DNA from: Bacillus sp. SM2101
Lineage (GTDB): Bacteria; Bacillota; Bacilli; Bacillales; SM2101
Reading direction: 5' to 3'
Assembly: GCF_018588585.1 (NCBI RefSeq)
Contig: NZ_JAEUFG010000002.1
Span: 76,838 to 140,837, forward strand
DNA: 64,000 nt
Shown here piece by piece: positions 44,856-54,206 of the stretch. Within the stretch, counting starts at the first letter, position 1; every line of letters starts with the position of its first letter. Made by a program: the position numbers and the translations under genes. The notes under the pieces were generated by a model. It was not told the origin of the DNA. It made no database searches and saw only the letters and a list, made by a program, of their open reading frames with translations.

Positions 44856-46418
44856 ATGAGTTTATTAGCAATTGATGACTTAAGTCATAGTTTTGGAGAT
44901 CGTACGCTTTTTAAAGATGTTTCTCTACGACTATTAGCTGGAGAACATGTGGGGCTAGTCGGGGCAAACGGTGTAGGTAAGTCGACGTTAATGAATATAA
45001 TTACCGGACAACTAATCCATGATACCGGTAGAGTGGAATGGACGCCGAATGTTGAATATGGCTACCTTGATCAACATACAGTATTAACTCCTGGAAAAAC
45101 AATAAAAGACGTGTTAAATGATGCTTTCTTACCACTTTTTGAACAAGAAAAACAGTTGAATGAGATAACATCACAAATGGCTACTGCCTCTCCAGAGGAA
45201 TTAGAAGTCTTACTAGAAAAAATGGGAGATATTCAAGATCAGCTTGATGCTGGAGGGTTTTATTCACTCGATCTGAAAGTTGAAGAGGCAGCTCGTGGAC
45301 TTGGCCTAGATGCCATTGGTTTAGAACGAGATGTTGCCACACTAAGTGGGGGGCAACGCACAAAAGTATTACTTGCTAAACTATTATTAGAGCAACCGAA
45401 AGTACTATTACTAGATGAGCCGACTAACTTTTTAGATGTTGAGCATATAAACTGGCTTAGCCATTATTTAAAAGAATACCCTCACGCCTTTATGTTAATT
45501 TCACATGATACAGAATTTATGAATAGGGTTGTAAATGTAATATTTCATCTCGAATTTTCAAAGTTAACAAGGTATACCGCAAACTACGAAAAATTCCTAG
45601 AAATGGCGGACATCAATAAAAACCAACACCTTCAAGCATATGAAAAGCAACAAGAGCATATTAAAAAACAAGAAGATTTTATTGCAAAAAATAAAGCACG
45701 ATATTCAACTACTGGACGAGCAAAAAGTCGCCAAAAGCAATTAGATCGGATGGAGAGGATTGATCGCCCTGAAATGGCGATGAAACCAACATTCGAATTT
45801 AAAGAATCACGTGGAAGTAGTCGTTTTGTCTTTGAAGGAAAAGACCTTGAAATAGGCTATACAAATCCACTATTACCTAAGTTAACAATGACGATCGAGC
45901 GAGGAGAAAAGATTGCCATCGTTGGATGTAACGGAGTTGGAAAGTCTACGCTATTAAAAACGATACTAGGGACGATCAATCCATTAAGTGGATCAGCTAT
46001 GCGTGGAGATTTTCTCTATCCATCTTATTTTGAGCAAGAAGTAAAAGTAGAAAGTATTACACCTATTGACGATGTTTGGAATGAGTTTCCACAGTTAGAC
46101 CAGCACCAGGTGAGAGCAGTACTTGCACGTTGCGGCTTAAAAAACGAGCATATTTCAAGACCTCTTAATCAATTAAGTGGTGGAGAACAAGCAAAGGTAC
46201 GTCTATGTAAGTTACTCATGAATGAAAGTAACTGGTTACTGTTCGATGAGCCAACAAATCACCTAGACGTCGTTGCCAAAGAAGAGCTAAAACGAGCGTT
46301 AAAAGCTTACAAAGGAACGGTTCTCCTAGTGTGTCACGAACCTGACTTCTATGAGGATTGGGTAACAAAAGTTTGGAATGTTGAAGAATGGGCTAACGAA
46401 ACTATTGAACAAGCATAA
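44856..46418 (+). CDS. ABC-F family ATPase (YfmM-like)
   Basis: 520 residues, two ABC domains: Walker A GANGVGKST and GCNGVGKST, signatures LSGGQRTK and LSGGEQAK, Walker B VLLLDEPTNFLD and WLLFDEPTNHLD. The linker (about 240-310) is shorter than in resistance types, with KARYSTTGRAKSRQKQLDRM. Length and sequence style suggest the YfmM/YbiT-like housekeeping group acting on the ribosome. GGAGG lies before the ATG. It is distinct from the resistance-type ABC-F at 19294. Confidence 0.9.
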   Translation: MSLLAIDDLSHSFGDRTLFKDVSLRLLAGEHVGLVGANGVGKSTLMNIITGQLIHDTGRVEWTPNVEYGYLDQHTVLTPGKTIKDVLNDAFLPLFEQEKQLNEITSQMATASPEELEVLLEKMGDIQDQLDAGGFYSLDLKVEEAARGLGLDAIGLERDVATLSGGQRTKVLLAKLLLEQPKVLLLDEPTNFLDVEHINWLSHYLKEYPHAFMLISHDTEFMNRVVNVIFHLEFSKLTRYTANYEKFLEMADINKNQHLQAYEKQQEHIKKQEDFIAKNKARYSTTGRAKSRQKQLDRMERIDRPEMAMKPTFEFKESRGSSRFVFEGKDLEIGYTNPLLPKLTMTIERGEKIAIVGCNGVGKSTLLKTILGTINPLSGSAMRGDFLYPSYFEQEVKVESITPIDDVWNEFPQLDQHQVRAVLARCGLKNEHISRPLNQLSGGEQAKVRLCKLLMNESNWLLFDEPTNHLDVVAKEELKRALKAYKGTVLLVCHEPDFYEDWVTKVWNVEEWANETIEQA

Positions 46419-46521
46419 CTAAGAAAATACCAAATTTTTCAACACCTAAGACTATTCCATAGGTAAAATTAAGCCAATACGGTATAGTTAGACATTCATA
46501 AAAACTAATGCACAATCGATT

Positions 46522-46556
46522 AAGACCGTTAAGTTAACAACTTGCGGTCTTTTTTA
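46522..46556 (+). terminator. Terminator of the ABC-F gene
   Basis: AAGACCG (46522-46528), an inner AAG/CTT pairing and CGGTCTT (46545-46551) are followed by TTTTT. It lies about 100 bp after the stop codon. Confidence 0.85.
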
Positions 46557-46778
46557 TTTTCTGATCGAAGGTTGATCTGGTATAAGAAAAAATACTTAAT
46601 CACCACTATTTCGTAGTAGCTTTCCTTCTATAAAATAGTAATATAACTTTGTTTGTCGCTGAAAATTTGTAAAATCCAACAAAGTTGTAAGCTATTTTAC
46701 CTCCATCGTTTTAAAAAAGTAAAAGATCCCTTAAAATTTTCTACATCCATCCTTATTTCTTCTCATATCTCTTTTTTA

Positions 46779-46919
46779 GGCCTTTTCGTAATCTTTGTTG
46801 CTATTGCTCCTAAACTAGAAACTTTCGTAACAGTCATCGTTTTATATAAGAAAAATACCACAAAAGCTATGGTATTCGTGGTATTTTTTGTACGAAAACA
46901 ACAATTTATGAAAAACTCC
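46779..46919 (-). repeat. Dispersed MITE-like element, copy J
   Basis: Starts GGCCTTTTCGTAATCTTTGT with TGCTATTG and ends TACGAAAACAACAATTTATG, AAAAACTCC. Flanks CTTTTTTA and CTTTTCAT agree at 5 of 8. Its far end lies 9 bp before the MerR-type promoter. Confidence 0.75.
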
Positions 46920-46928
46920 CTTTTCATA

Positions 46929-46959
46929 TTGACTCTAACGTTACGTTATACTTTATAGT
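46929..46959 (+). promoter_or_regulatory. MerR-type promoter with 19-bp spacer
   Basis: TTGACT (46929-46934), a 19-bp spacer with the dyad AACGTTACGTT, and TATAGT (46954-46959). The overlong spacer with a dyad inside is the mark of promoters activated by MerR-family proteins, here most likely the following gene itself. Confidence 0.8.
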
Positions 46960-46983
46960 AAAAGTTGAAGGGAGGTTATAACC

Positions 46984-47730
46984 ATGTCAAAGAGAGTTAA
47001 AGAAGTTGCAGATTTGGTAGGTATAAGTGTGCGCACACTACACCATTATGATGAAATTGGACTGCTAAAACCAGCTAAAGTGACTGAAGCTGGTTATCGG
47101 CTATATACCGATGATAATCTTGAAACATTACAACAAATCCTCTTTTTTAGAGAGCTTGGCTTCCCTTTAAAAAAAATTAAAGAGGTTATTAATAGCCCTT
47201 CATTTAACCGGCGTGAAGCGTTAGAACTTCACCAACAAATGTTAATAGAAAAGCGACGTCGACTAGATAACATGATTACAACGATTAATAAAACAATCAA
47301 GCATATGAAAGGAGAAATTCACATGACGAATAAAGAAAAATTCGAAGGCTTTGATTTTAGTCATAATCCCTACGAGGAGGAAGCACGTAAACGGTGGGGA
47401 GATCAAGCTGTAGATACAGTAAACACTGGTATAACAAATATGTCTAAAGATGAAAGGGAGCATTTTTCCAAAGAGTGGGACTCAGTGTGTATGAAGCTTG
47501 CATTACTTCGAGATCGTTCACCTGAATCACAAGTAGCACAAGAAGCAATTAAAGAATGGTATGATCTTTTGAATAAGATAGGAAATTATTCTCCTGAGGC
47601 ATTTAAAGGATTAGGGCAATTGTATGTTAATGATGATCGGTTCACAAAGAATATTGACAAATACGGTGAAGGCTTAGCAAAATTCATGTGTAAATCAATG
47701 GGAATTTTTGCAGATAACATGAAGAAATAA
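46984..47730 (+). CDS. MerR-family regulator with TipA-S drug-binding domain (Mta-like)
   Basis: 248 residues. Residues 1-70 are a MerR winged helix (VADLVGISVRTLHHYDEIGL, GYRLYTDDNLETLQQI). About 75-110 is the dimer coiled coil. About 120-245 is a TipAS-type antibiotic-binding domain (EEEARKRWGDQAVD, WYDLLNKIG, YGEGLAKFMCKSM). This is the Mta/TipAL architecture. A 19-bp-spacer promoter directly upstream suggests autoactivation; no exporter gene follows, so targets probably lie elsewhere. GGAGG lies 8 bases before the ATG. Confidence 0.92.
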   Translation: MSKRVKEVADLVGISVRTLHHYDEIGLLKPAKVTEAGYRLYTDDNLETLQQILFFRELGFPLKKIKEVINSPSFNRREALELHQQMLIEKRRRLDNMITTINKTIKHMKGEIHMTNKEKFEGFDFSHNPYEEEARKRWGDQAVDTVNTGITNMSKDEREHFSKEWDSVCMKLALLRDRSPESQVAQEAIKEWYDLLNKIGNYSPEAFKGLGQLYVNDDRFTKNIDKYGEGLAKFMCKSMGIFADNMKK

Positions 47731-47765
47731 CCATTATCATTTAACCTAGAAAATTACCACATACA

Positions 47766-47796
47766 AAAAGGGCAGAACTCTCCTGCCCTCTTTTCT
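47766..47796. terminator. Bidirectional terminator
   Basis: AGGGCAG (47769-47775), a 7-base loop and CTGCCCT (47783-47789) with T runs on both strands, between the MerR-type gene and the convergent sensor kinase gene. Confidence 0.88.
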
Positions 47797-47799
47797 ATG

Positions 47800-49956
47800 C
47801 TAAGCCGTTTTAGGCAACAAAATATTAAAGGTTGTTCCTTTGTTTTCTTCACTTTCAATAAAAACTTTACCATAATGACTTTCAATTATTTTAAAGCTAA
47901 CCATTAGCCCAAGCCCATTTCCATCTTGTTTTGTCGTATAAAATGGTTCACCTAACTTCTTCATCTTTTCTTCTGGAATGCCTACACCTGTATCATGAAT
48001 GGAAATTTGAACATGCTCATCGAGAATGACCGCTCTTACAATAAGGTCTCCACCATTTGGCATCGCTTCTATACCATTTTTAATAAAGTTTAAGAAAACT
48101 TGCTTTAAGCGATTTTCATCACATGCGACCTTTATTTCTTCCTCGTTATAGTCGAATTTAAGTTTTACTTTCCTTTTTTTAGCTTCAAATTCTAACAATG
48201 ATAAGACATTATTTATCATTGGTATAATATCCCTCACTATTAACAATGGTGCATTAGGTTTTGCAAGTACCATAAAGTCCTCAACAATAGAGTTCACTCG
48301 TTCAATTTCATCAAGAATAATATCGAGGAATTCCTGTCGTTCAATATTATTTTCATCCTCTCTTAAAAATTCCGCATACCCCTTCATTGAAGTGAGTGGA
48401 TTTCGAATTTCATGAGCAACACCTGCTGCTAATTGACCGACCGCAGCTAATTTATCTTGTCGATGGAGCATTTCTTCTGTTTTTTTCTGATCTGTGATGT
48501 CATTTCTAATCGCTAAATACTGATACGGTTTTCCATCCTCATTAGTAAAAGGTACAATTGTTGTATAAACCCAATAAAATGTTCCATCCTTGGCTTTATT
48601 ACGAATTTCACCTTTCCATATGTCACCATTCCCTATCGTTTGCCACATGTTTTTAAAGAAATCAGCCGAATGGTATCTAGAGTTCAACAAACTATGATTC
48701 TTGCCGAGCAACTCCTCTCTATCGTATTTAGAAATCTTACAAAATTCATCATTTGCATAAGTAATAAAGCCTTGACGATCAGTAATTGCCACAATTGTTG
48801 ATTGATCTAAAGCATATTTGATATCGCTTATTTCTTTTAATTTATCCTTCAACTGAAGCTCTGTCAGCTTTTTACTCGTAATATCATTTCTAATCGATAC
48901 ATATTGATAAGGTTTTCCTTTGCTATTAAGTAATGGCACAATCGTTGTATCTACCCAATAATGGGTTCCATCCTTTGCTCTATTTCTAATTTGTCCTTTC
49001 CATACATCACCATGACCAATCGTTTGCCATAGCTCTCGGAAAAACGTAGATGAATGATAATTAGAATTCAAAATTCTATGGTTCTGTCCAAGTAATTCAT
49101 GCTCCTCATATTTGGATATTTGCACAAATTTATCATTCACGTATGTGATAGATCCTTTAGCATCAGTAATAGCGACAATTGAAGATTCATCTAATGCGGT
49201 TGTAATATCCTTTGCATATGTCTCTTTAGACGCTACTCTTCTATTTAATGAAATGCTATTTGCCAATAGTCCTGAAAAAATCATTATAGAAAATACTAGT
49301 ACAACAAATAGTGCTGTGACATCTTGATTCCCACTTTGCTCCAATCCACCCCCGCCGTGAAACTGGAGGTTAGAGGCTCTAATTAAAATAAAATGATTTT
49401 GTACAATTGCACAAGTAATTAGAAAAGAGCAAATCGGTGTGATCCATGTTCGAATAGTTGCAGACTGTGTTGGCAGCTGAAACAAAATCCAAAAAGTAAG
49501 TACAAAAGTTCCTAATACGATCATACTTGATAAAGCAACTAGCAACAAATTATAGACAACATCAGACACAGCTGAAATACCAATAATATGGCTAGTGACA
49601 AGACCAATCGTCATTACTAAACTACATATGAAAATATGTATAAATTTCGTGGATTTCTTAGTTACTAAAGAAAAGGAAGTTGCGGTAAATAATAGTGCTA
49701 GAATGAAAGAAAAAGTCGCTAGAGGTATATGAAATATCTTTATCCCTTTTGGAGCACTAGCAAGTATACCTAAAAAATTAACGATCCAAATGCCAATTGC
49801 CATAGAAATAGATCCACTAATAAATATACGTCGTTTATTTTTTTTTGCATTTTTATATATTAATAATAAATCTATAGCCGTATAAGTAGCTAATATAGTT
49901 AGTATAATCGACAATAATATAAGAAATGGATTAAACGACCCAACTATATATTCCAT
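47800..49956 (-). CDS. Sensor histidine kinase with degenerate MHYT and two PAS domains
   Basis: 718 residues. The first 240 form seven helices in the MHYT pattern, but the diagnostic MHFIGM/MHYTGM positions read VNFLGI and SHIIGI, so most metal ligands are missing. Two PAS/PAC units (about 255-375 and 380-495) are close copies (ITYVNDKF/ITYANDEF; KGQIRNRAKDGT/KGEIRNKAKDGT). The kinase core has H515 in VAHEIRNPL, as in sporulation-type kinases, followed by NGIEAMPNGG and GNGLGLMVS. No regulator gene is adjacent; an orphan phosphorelay kinase is plausible. Confidence 0.9.
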   Translation of the reverse strand: MEYIVGSFNPFLILLSIILTILATYTAIDLLLIYKNAKKNKRRIFISGSISMAIGIWIVNFLGILASAPKGIKIFHIPLATFSFILALLFTATSFSLVTKKSTKFIHIFICSLVMTIGLVTSHIIGISAVSDVVYNLLLVALSSMIVLGTFVLTFWILFQLPTQSATIRTWITPICSFLITCAIVQNHFILIRASNLQFHGGGGLEQSGNQDVTALFVVLVFSIMIFSGLLANSISLNRRVASKETYAKDITTALDESSIVAITDAKGSITYVNDKFVQISKYEEHELLGQNHRILNSNYHSSTFFRELWQTIGHGDVWKGQIRNRAKDGTHYWVDTTIVPLLNSKGKPYQYVSIRNDITSKKLTELQLKDKLKEISDIKYALDQSTIVAITDRQGFITYANDEFCKISKYDREELLGKNHSLLNSRYHSADFFKNMWQTIGNGDIWKGEIRNKAKDGTFYWVYTTIVPFTNEDGKPYQYLAIRNDITDQKKTEEMLHRQDKLAAVGQLAAGVAHEIRNPLTSMKGYAEFLREDENNIERQEFLDIILDEIERVNSIVEDFMVLAKPNAPLLIVRDIIPMINNVLSLLEFEAKKRKVKLKFDYNEEEIKVACDENRLKQVFLNFIKNGIEAMPNGGDLIVRAVILDEHVQISIHDTGVGIPEEKMKKLGEPFYTTKQDGNGLGLMVSFKIIESHYGKVFIESEENKGTTFNILLPKTA

Positions 49957-50076
49957 TTATCATCCAGTCTCCCTCATTTAAAGTTTACACTATAATTGTA
50001 ATGGAATTGTTTGCTACATGGAAGGTCTAATATCTGCTTATACAGAAAAAACACTTAGCTGTGTTTCGTATATCAA

Positions 50077-50185
50077 TGCTGTTTTCACCATGATTGTTGT
50101 TTTTCGTACTAAGAAAAAAATAACTATAAACCGAGCATTTTTCATGTATTTAGTCTTCTTAGCAACAAAGTTTATGAAGAAAACC
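50077..50185 (+). repeat. Dispersed MITE-like element, copy K (short form)
   Basis: Left end TGCTGTTTTCACCATGATTG with TTGTTTTTCGTACTAAG and right end TAGCAACAAAGTTTATGAAG, AAAACC. Only 109 bp, so the middle is shortened. Flanks TATATCAA and TAAATCAA agree at 7 of 8 positions. Confidence 0.85.
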
Positions 50186-50349
50186 TAAATCAATGAGGAA
50201 CGATTCTTGTTTCATTAATATTGGTGTTCATACTAAAAACTAGCAGAGAAACACAATCTTTTATAAGCAACATAATTTTCGAAAAATACCTATCCAAAGT
50301 CTAGAAAAACATACCTAATTACTCAAATGTATTAACAATAATGATAAGT

Positions 50350-51750
50350 TCACGAATAGTCCCTGTTAATTTGATATTTTCTCAGTCGATATTGAAGGCT
50401 CTGTCTACTCATGCCAAGAGCTTTTGCAGTATTAGATATATTATAATCATTAACTTGAAGAGCTTTTGTAATATACTCAACCTCCATATTATTCATATAT
50501 TCTTCAAGTGTTTTCAATGACTCCTCCTTATTTAAGGCAACGTGAATAGTATGCTGCTTGAACTGAGGTTTATTTCTAAATTGAATTGGTAAATGTGCAA
50601 ATGTAATGTCTTCATTCTCTTCAATAAAATTCATTGCACCTTCTACGATATGTTCCAGTTCTCTTACATTTCCAGGCCAATCATATTCATAAAAAGATCT
50701 CATTACTTGATCGTCGATTTGTTTAACACTCATCCCAAACAGTTTATTATACTTGTTAATAAAACTTTTTAATAGCAGATTAATGTCCTCTTTTCTATCA
50801 CGTAATGGCGGAATAAATACTGAGACTACACTTAAGCGATAATATAAATCCTTTCTTAATCGTCCTTCGGCAATTGCATCTATTGGATCTTCATTCATTG
50901 TTGCTATAATACGTACATCGATTGGCGTATCTTTCGTGTCTCCGATGCGACGTATACTTTTTTCTTGAAGTGCACGTAACAGCTTAGCTTGTAATACAGG
51001 ATTCAAAGAATTGATTTCATCAAGCAGTAATGTCCCGCCTTCCGCTTGTTCAAATAACCCTGGCCGCTCTATTGCTCCTGTAAAGGCACCCTTCTTCGTA
51101 CCAAATAATAGCCCTTCAATAAGATGATCAGGAAGTGCAGCGCAATTCTGTGATATAAAGGGTTTTGCAGATCGAGAACTACCGTTATGAATGCTTTGAG
51201 CAAATAATTCTTTTCCTGTTCCAGTCTCACCGACAATGAGCACGGATGACGATGTTCGTGTTGCTCGCTTACTAGTCTCAATTAGTTCCTTCATTACTTG
51301 ACTATCACTTAAAATATGTTCAAATGTAAAAGTTGCATTTCCTTTTTTCTGCATATTTTCGCGTATAAGTCTCTCAAGTTTAGTTACATCTTTAGCAATT
51401 TCCATCGCACCAATCATTTGTTTTTTGCTATCGCTAATTGGAAAAGTATCATTTATAGTTGTAATTTCTTTTCCTAGTAGGTTAAAATATGTTTGTTTTA
51501 CATTCCTTGTTATATGCAAATGTTGGAGCGCTTGTATGAGTGTGCTTGATTGTTGATCCTGAAATGTATAGCTTTCTAATAAATTTTTGTGTAACACATC
51601 TTCACGTTCCATGCCTTCTATTTGTGCCATTTTTTTATTGTATATTATCGTTCGTCCATGCTGATCTATCACATGTACACCGACATCAATTTCATCTACA
51701 AGTTGATCAAATATAAACAGAAGCTTATTTTCATGTTCTTTGTTATTCAT
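50350..51750 (-). CDS. rocR: RocR: sigma-54-dependent activator of arginine/ornithine catabolism
   Basis: 466 residues from ATG 51750 behind GGTGA; the frame stays open upstream but the start fits RocR length (about 461). Residues about 15-125 are a PAS sensor. About 145-385 is the AAA domain with Walker A GETGTGKE (174-181), GAFTGA (221-226) for sigma-54 contact and Walker B LLLDE. The C-terminus is a Fis-type helix-turn-helix (NISNTAKALGMSRQSLQYRL). It is divergent from rocD, which has a sigma-54 promoter. RocR responds to ornithine or citrulline in Bacillus subtilis. Confidence 0.9.
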   Translation of the reverse strand: MNNKEHENKLLFIFDQLVDEIDVGVHVIDQHGRTIIYNKKMAQIEGMEREDVLHKNLLESYTFQDQQSSTLIQALQHLHITRNVKQTYFNLLGKEITTINDTFPISDSKKQMIGAMEIAKDVTKLERLIRENMQKKGNATFTFEHILSDSQVMKELIETSKRATRTSSSVLIVGETGTGKELFAQSIHNGSSRSAKPFISQNCAALPDHLIEGLLFGTKKGAFTGAIERPGLFEQAEGGTLLLDEINSLNPVLQAKLLRALQEKSIRRIGDTKDTPIDVRIIATMNEDPIDAIAEGRLRKDLYYRLSVVSVFIPPLRDRKEDINLLLKSFINKYNKLFGMSVKQIDDQVMRSFYEYDWPGNVRELEHIVEGAMNFIEENEDITFAHLPIQFRNKPQFKQHTIHVALNKEESLKTLEEYMNNMEVEYITKALQVNDYNISNTAKALGMSRQSLQYRLRKYQINRDYS

Positions 51751-51831
51751 CTTCATCACCACAATAATATTGTAGATGAACAACATGACAGCCGCAATAT
51801 AATTATGCACCAATCATACAATGTAATAACA

Positions 51832-51856
51832 TGACGCAAATTTTTTTTGCATAAAT
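51832..51856. promoter_or_regulatory. Candidate upstream activating sequence for RocR
   Basis: TGACGCAAATTTTTTTTGCA contains GCAAA and TTTGC as an inverted repeat. It lies about 190 bp upstream of the sigma-54 promoter, with element L in between. Assigned only by position and symmetry. Confidence 0.35.
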
Positions 51857-51890
51857 ACATATTTATATTTGATAAATACTAATGATACAA

Positions 51891-52039
51891 GTCTATTTCC
51901 CATTGACTGTTGTTCTCGACTATGAAATGAACATATACATACCTAGACTTTGTGGCGTTTTTTCTTCAGTAAAACAAGTAATACCATATAAAACCACTTA
52001 TTACAGTTTAAATTGGGAAACAATAGTGTAAGAAAAGCC
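51891..52039 (+). repeat. Dispersed MITE-like element, copy L
   Basis: Left end GTCTATTTCCCATTGACTGT with TGTTCTC, internal TTTGTGGCGTTTTTTCTTC, right end AAACAATAGTGTAAGAAAAG, CC. No target repeat is visible. It ends 5 bp before the -24 box of the rocD promoter. Confidence 0.72.
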
Positions 52040-52044
52040 TTTTG

Positions 52045-52061
52045 TTGGCATGGAAATTGCA
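52045..52061 (+). promoter_or_regulatory. Sigma-54 (SigL) promoter of rocD
   Basis: TTGGCATGGAAATTGCA has GG and GC exactly 10 bases apart, the -24/-12 pattern. It lies about 45 bp before the rocD start and next to the RocR gene. Confidence 0.9.
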
Positions 52062-52107
52062 ATGCATATTACTACACTATTTTTAAGTAAAAGAAGGAGA
52101 GAATTTG

Positions 52108-53307
52108 ATGAACAATACAACTTCAAATCGCATCATTGAACAAACTGAGAAGTACGGAGCTCACAACTACCATCCACTACCTATCGTTATTTCAAAAGCA
52201 GAAGGTGTTTGGGTTGAAGATCCAGAAGGTAATAAATATATGGATATGTTAAGTGCCTATTCTGCAGTTAACCAAGGGCACCGTCATCCAAAAATAATTC
52301 AAGCATTGAAAGATCAAGCTGATCAAGTAACATTAACCTCACGCGCTTTTCATAACGATCAACTAGGCCCTTGGTATGAAAAAATTTGTGAATTGACAGG
52401 TAAAGAAATGGCTTTACCTATGAATACAGGTGCCGAAGCAGTTGAAACGGCAATTAAGGCCGTACGTCGTTGGGGTTATGACGTTAAAGGTATTGCACAA
52501 GATCAAGCTGAAATTATTGCTTGTGAAGGAAACTTTCACGGGCGAACAATGACAGCCGTTTCACTATCTTCTGAAGCTGAATATAAACGTGGCTTCGGTC
52601 CAATGCTTCCAGGTATTAAGCTAATACCATATGGCGACTTAGATGCATTGAAAGCAGCGATTACTCCAAATACTGCAGGCTTTCTACTCGAACCAATTCA
52701 AGGCGAAGCTGGTATCGTTTTTCCTCCAGATGGATTCTTAAAAGAAGCATATGATCTATGTAAAGAACAGAATGTATTATTTATTGCTGATGAAATTCAA
52801 GCAGGCTTAGCACGCACAGGAAAAATGTTTGCTACTGAATGGGAAAACGTAGAACCAGATATGTGGATTCTCGGAAAAGCACTAGGTGGTGGTGTGTTCC
52901 CAATCTCTTGTGTAGTTGCAAATAAAGACATTCTTAATGTATTTAACCCTGGTTCTCACGGATCAACATTTGGTGGCAACCCACTTGCGTGTGCGGTATC
53001 ACTTGCATCTTTAGAAGTATTAGAGGATGAAAAGCTTGCAGAAAGATCATTAGAGCTTGGAAATTACTTCACAGATAAGCTAAAAGAAATTAATAATCCA
53101 ATGATAAAAGAAATACGTGGCAGAGGGTTATTTATTGGCGTAGAGTTACATGAACCAGCACGTAAATATTGTGAAACACTTAAAGCAGAAGGTTTGCTAT
53201 GTAAAGAAACACATGAAAATGTTATCAGATTCGCTCCACCACTTGTTATTAAACAAGATGAGCTTGACTGGGCGATTGAACGTATCCAAAAAGTATTAGG
53301 AATGTAA
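52108..53307 (+). CDS. rocD: RocD: ornithine aminotransferase
   Basis: 399 residues from ATG 52108, 8 bases after AGGAG; a TTG just before it is a less likely start. It is a class-III aminotransferase: [20 protein letters not shown] (phosphate site), [22 protein letters not shown] with D228, and PLP lysine K257 in LGKALGGG. It converts ornithine and 2-oxoglutarate to glutamate semialdehyde and glutamate in arginine breakdown. The sigma-54 promoter and divergent rocR fix its identity. rocABC genes are not in this window. Confidence 0.95.
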   Translation: MNNTTSNRIIEQTEKYGAHNYHPLPIVISKAEGVWVEDPEGNKYMDMLSAYSAVNQGHRHPKIIQALKDQADQVTLTSRAFHNDQLGPWYEKICELTGKEMALPMNTGAEAVETAIKAVRRWGYDVKGIAQDQAEIIACEGNFHGRTMTAVSLSSEAEYKRGFGPMLPGIKLIPYGDLDALKAAITPNTAGFLLEPIQGEAGIVFPPDGFLKEAYDLCKEQNVLFIADEIQAGLARTGKMFATEWENVEPDMWILGKALGGGVFPISCVVANKDILNVFNPGSHGSTFGGNPLACAVSLASLEVLEDEKLAERSLELGNYFTDKLKEINNPMIKEIRGRGLFIGVELHEPARKYCETLKAEGLLCKETHENVIRFAPPLVIKQDELDWAIERIQKVLGM

Positions 53308-53361
53308 CGTCTTGGTCTATCACTACAACAAGATAGTGACGAATGACTAAATAAGTGCAAA

Positions 53362-53415
53362 TACAAAATGCTCCAGCGTCTTGTTGACCTCAAACAAGCG
53401 TTGGAGCATTTTGTA
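53362..53415 (+). terminator. Long hairpin after rocD
   Basis: TACAAAATGCTCCA pairs with TGGAGCATTTTGTA, and an inner CTTGTT/AACAAG stem extends it. It lies about 55 bp after the rocD stop. Confidence 0.8.
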
Positions 53416-53525
53416 ACGTTTTAATTATTTGCAACATAGATTGATTAATACGAGTAGGATGAATTCATAATGATAGTGAAAGGATCTTAGTGTGGTGATA
53501 TTGTTAGAAGGAAAAATAAAGCAGG

Positions 53526-53948
53526 TTACTTTGAAGGGCTAGAGCTAGGCCAACGCCATGCACACCATATGATTGCGATTAACGCTATTATTTCCATAAT
53601 TAAAAAGAATATATCATCTAGATCATTTATACCACCAAAGATAATTAGCATAATCATTGTAATGAAACTAGCAATAATGTTTATTAAGCGATTAATTCGG
53701 TGCTGTAAAATTCGAGAGAGAATTACCATAGCAATTGGAATCTCTAACAGTATTCCAAATACCAATAAAAGCTCTTCGGTAATTATCGTTCCATTCACAT
53801 TTCCCATCATCATTTCCTGTAGAAGCCCAGGTCTAAATAATTCATGTATATCCCGAAAAATGACATTTAACAATACAAATATCCACAATGCTGAAAGTGT
53901 TGTTTTTCTATCAAGATCAATTACTTTTTTCTCTGTAAGCACTCTCAT
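53526..53948 (-). CDS. DUF6326-like four-helix membrane protein
   Basis: 140 residues with four hydrophobic helices. LSALWIFVLLNVIFRDIHEL, ITEELLLVFGILLEIPIAMV and LSRILQHRINRLINIIASF match the pattern of the DUF6326 family, small membrane proteins of unknown function. The ATG at 53948 touches AAAGGAG, whereas the in-frame GTG at 53942 lies 7 bases after it and may be the real start. It is a single gene. Confidence 0.75.
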   Translation of the reverse strand: MRVLTEKKVIDLDRKTTLSALWIFVLLNVIFRDIHELFRPGLLQEMMMGNVNGTIITEELLLVFGILLEIPIAMVILSRILQHRINRLINIIASFITMIMLIIFGGINDLDDIFFLIMEIIALIAIIWCAWRWPSSSPSK

Positions 53949-53976
53949 TCTCCTTTCTTAACGATCTAATTCTACA

Positions 53977-54132
53977 TGCTGTTATTGTATTTATTGATGC
54001 TTTTCATACTTAGAGCTAAACATGAATTAACTAACGATCGTAACTTCCTTTCTGATAAAAAAGACTAAAAAATTATATAAAGCATATTTAATTGCCTCAA
54101 TTTTTTTGTGAACCAAGTTTACGAAAAGAGCT
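53977..54132 (+). repeat. Dispersed MITE-like element, copy M
   Basis: Left end TGCTGTTATTGTATTTATTG with ATGCTTTTCATACTTAG and right end GAACCAAGTTTACGAAAAGA, GCT. The target repeats are not recognisable. 156 bp. Confidence 0.7.
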
Positions 54133-54206
54133 TTGCTGTTTTATACATCAATACAAAACTATTATTTGTAGAACGATAATTAAATCACCTCACCTAGCTA
54201 GTGTAG

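Noticed and set aside
46653-46958. Open frame of 101 codons
   Set aside because: It runs through dispersed element J and into the MerR promoter; it has no ribosome binding site and a composition typical of the repeat.
53569-53961. Plus-strand open frame of 130 codons
   Set aside because: It is antisense to the DUF6326-like membrane protein; the Ile/Ser-rich translation is the usual shadow of hydrophobic helices.
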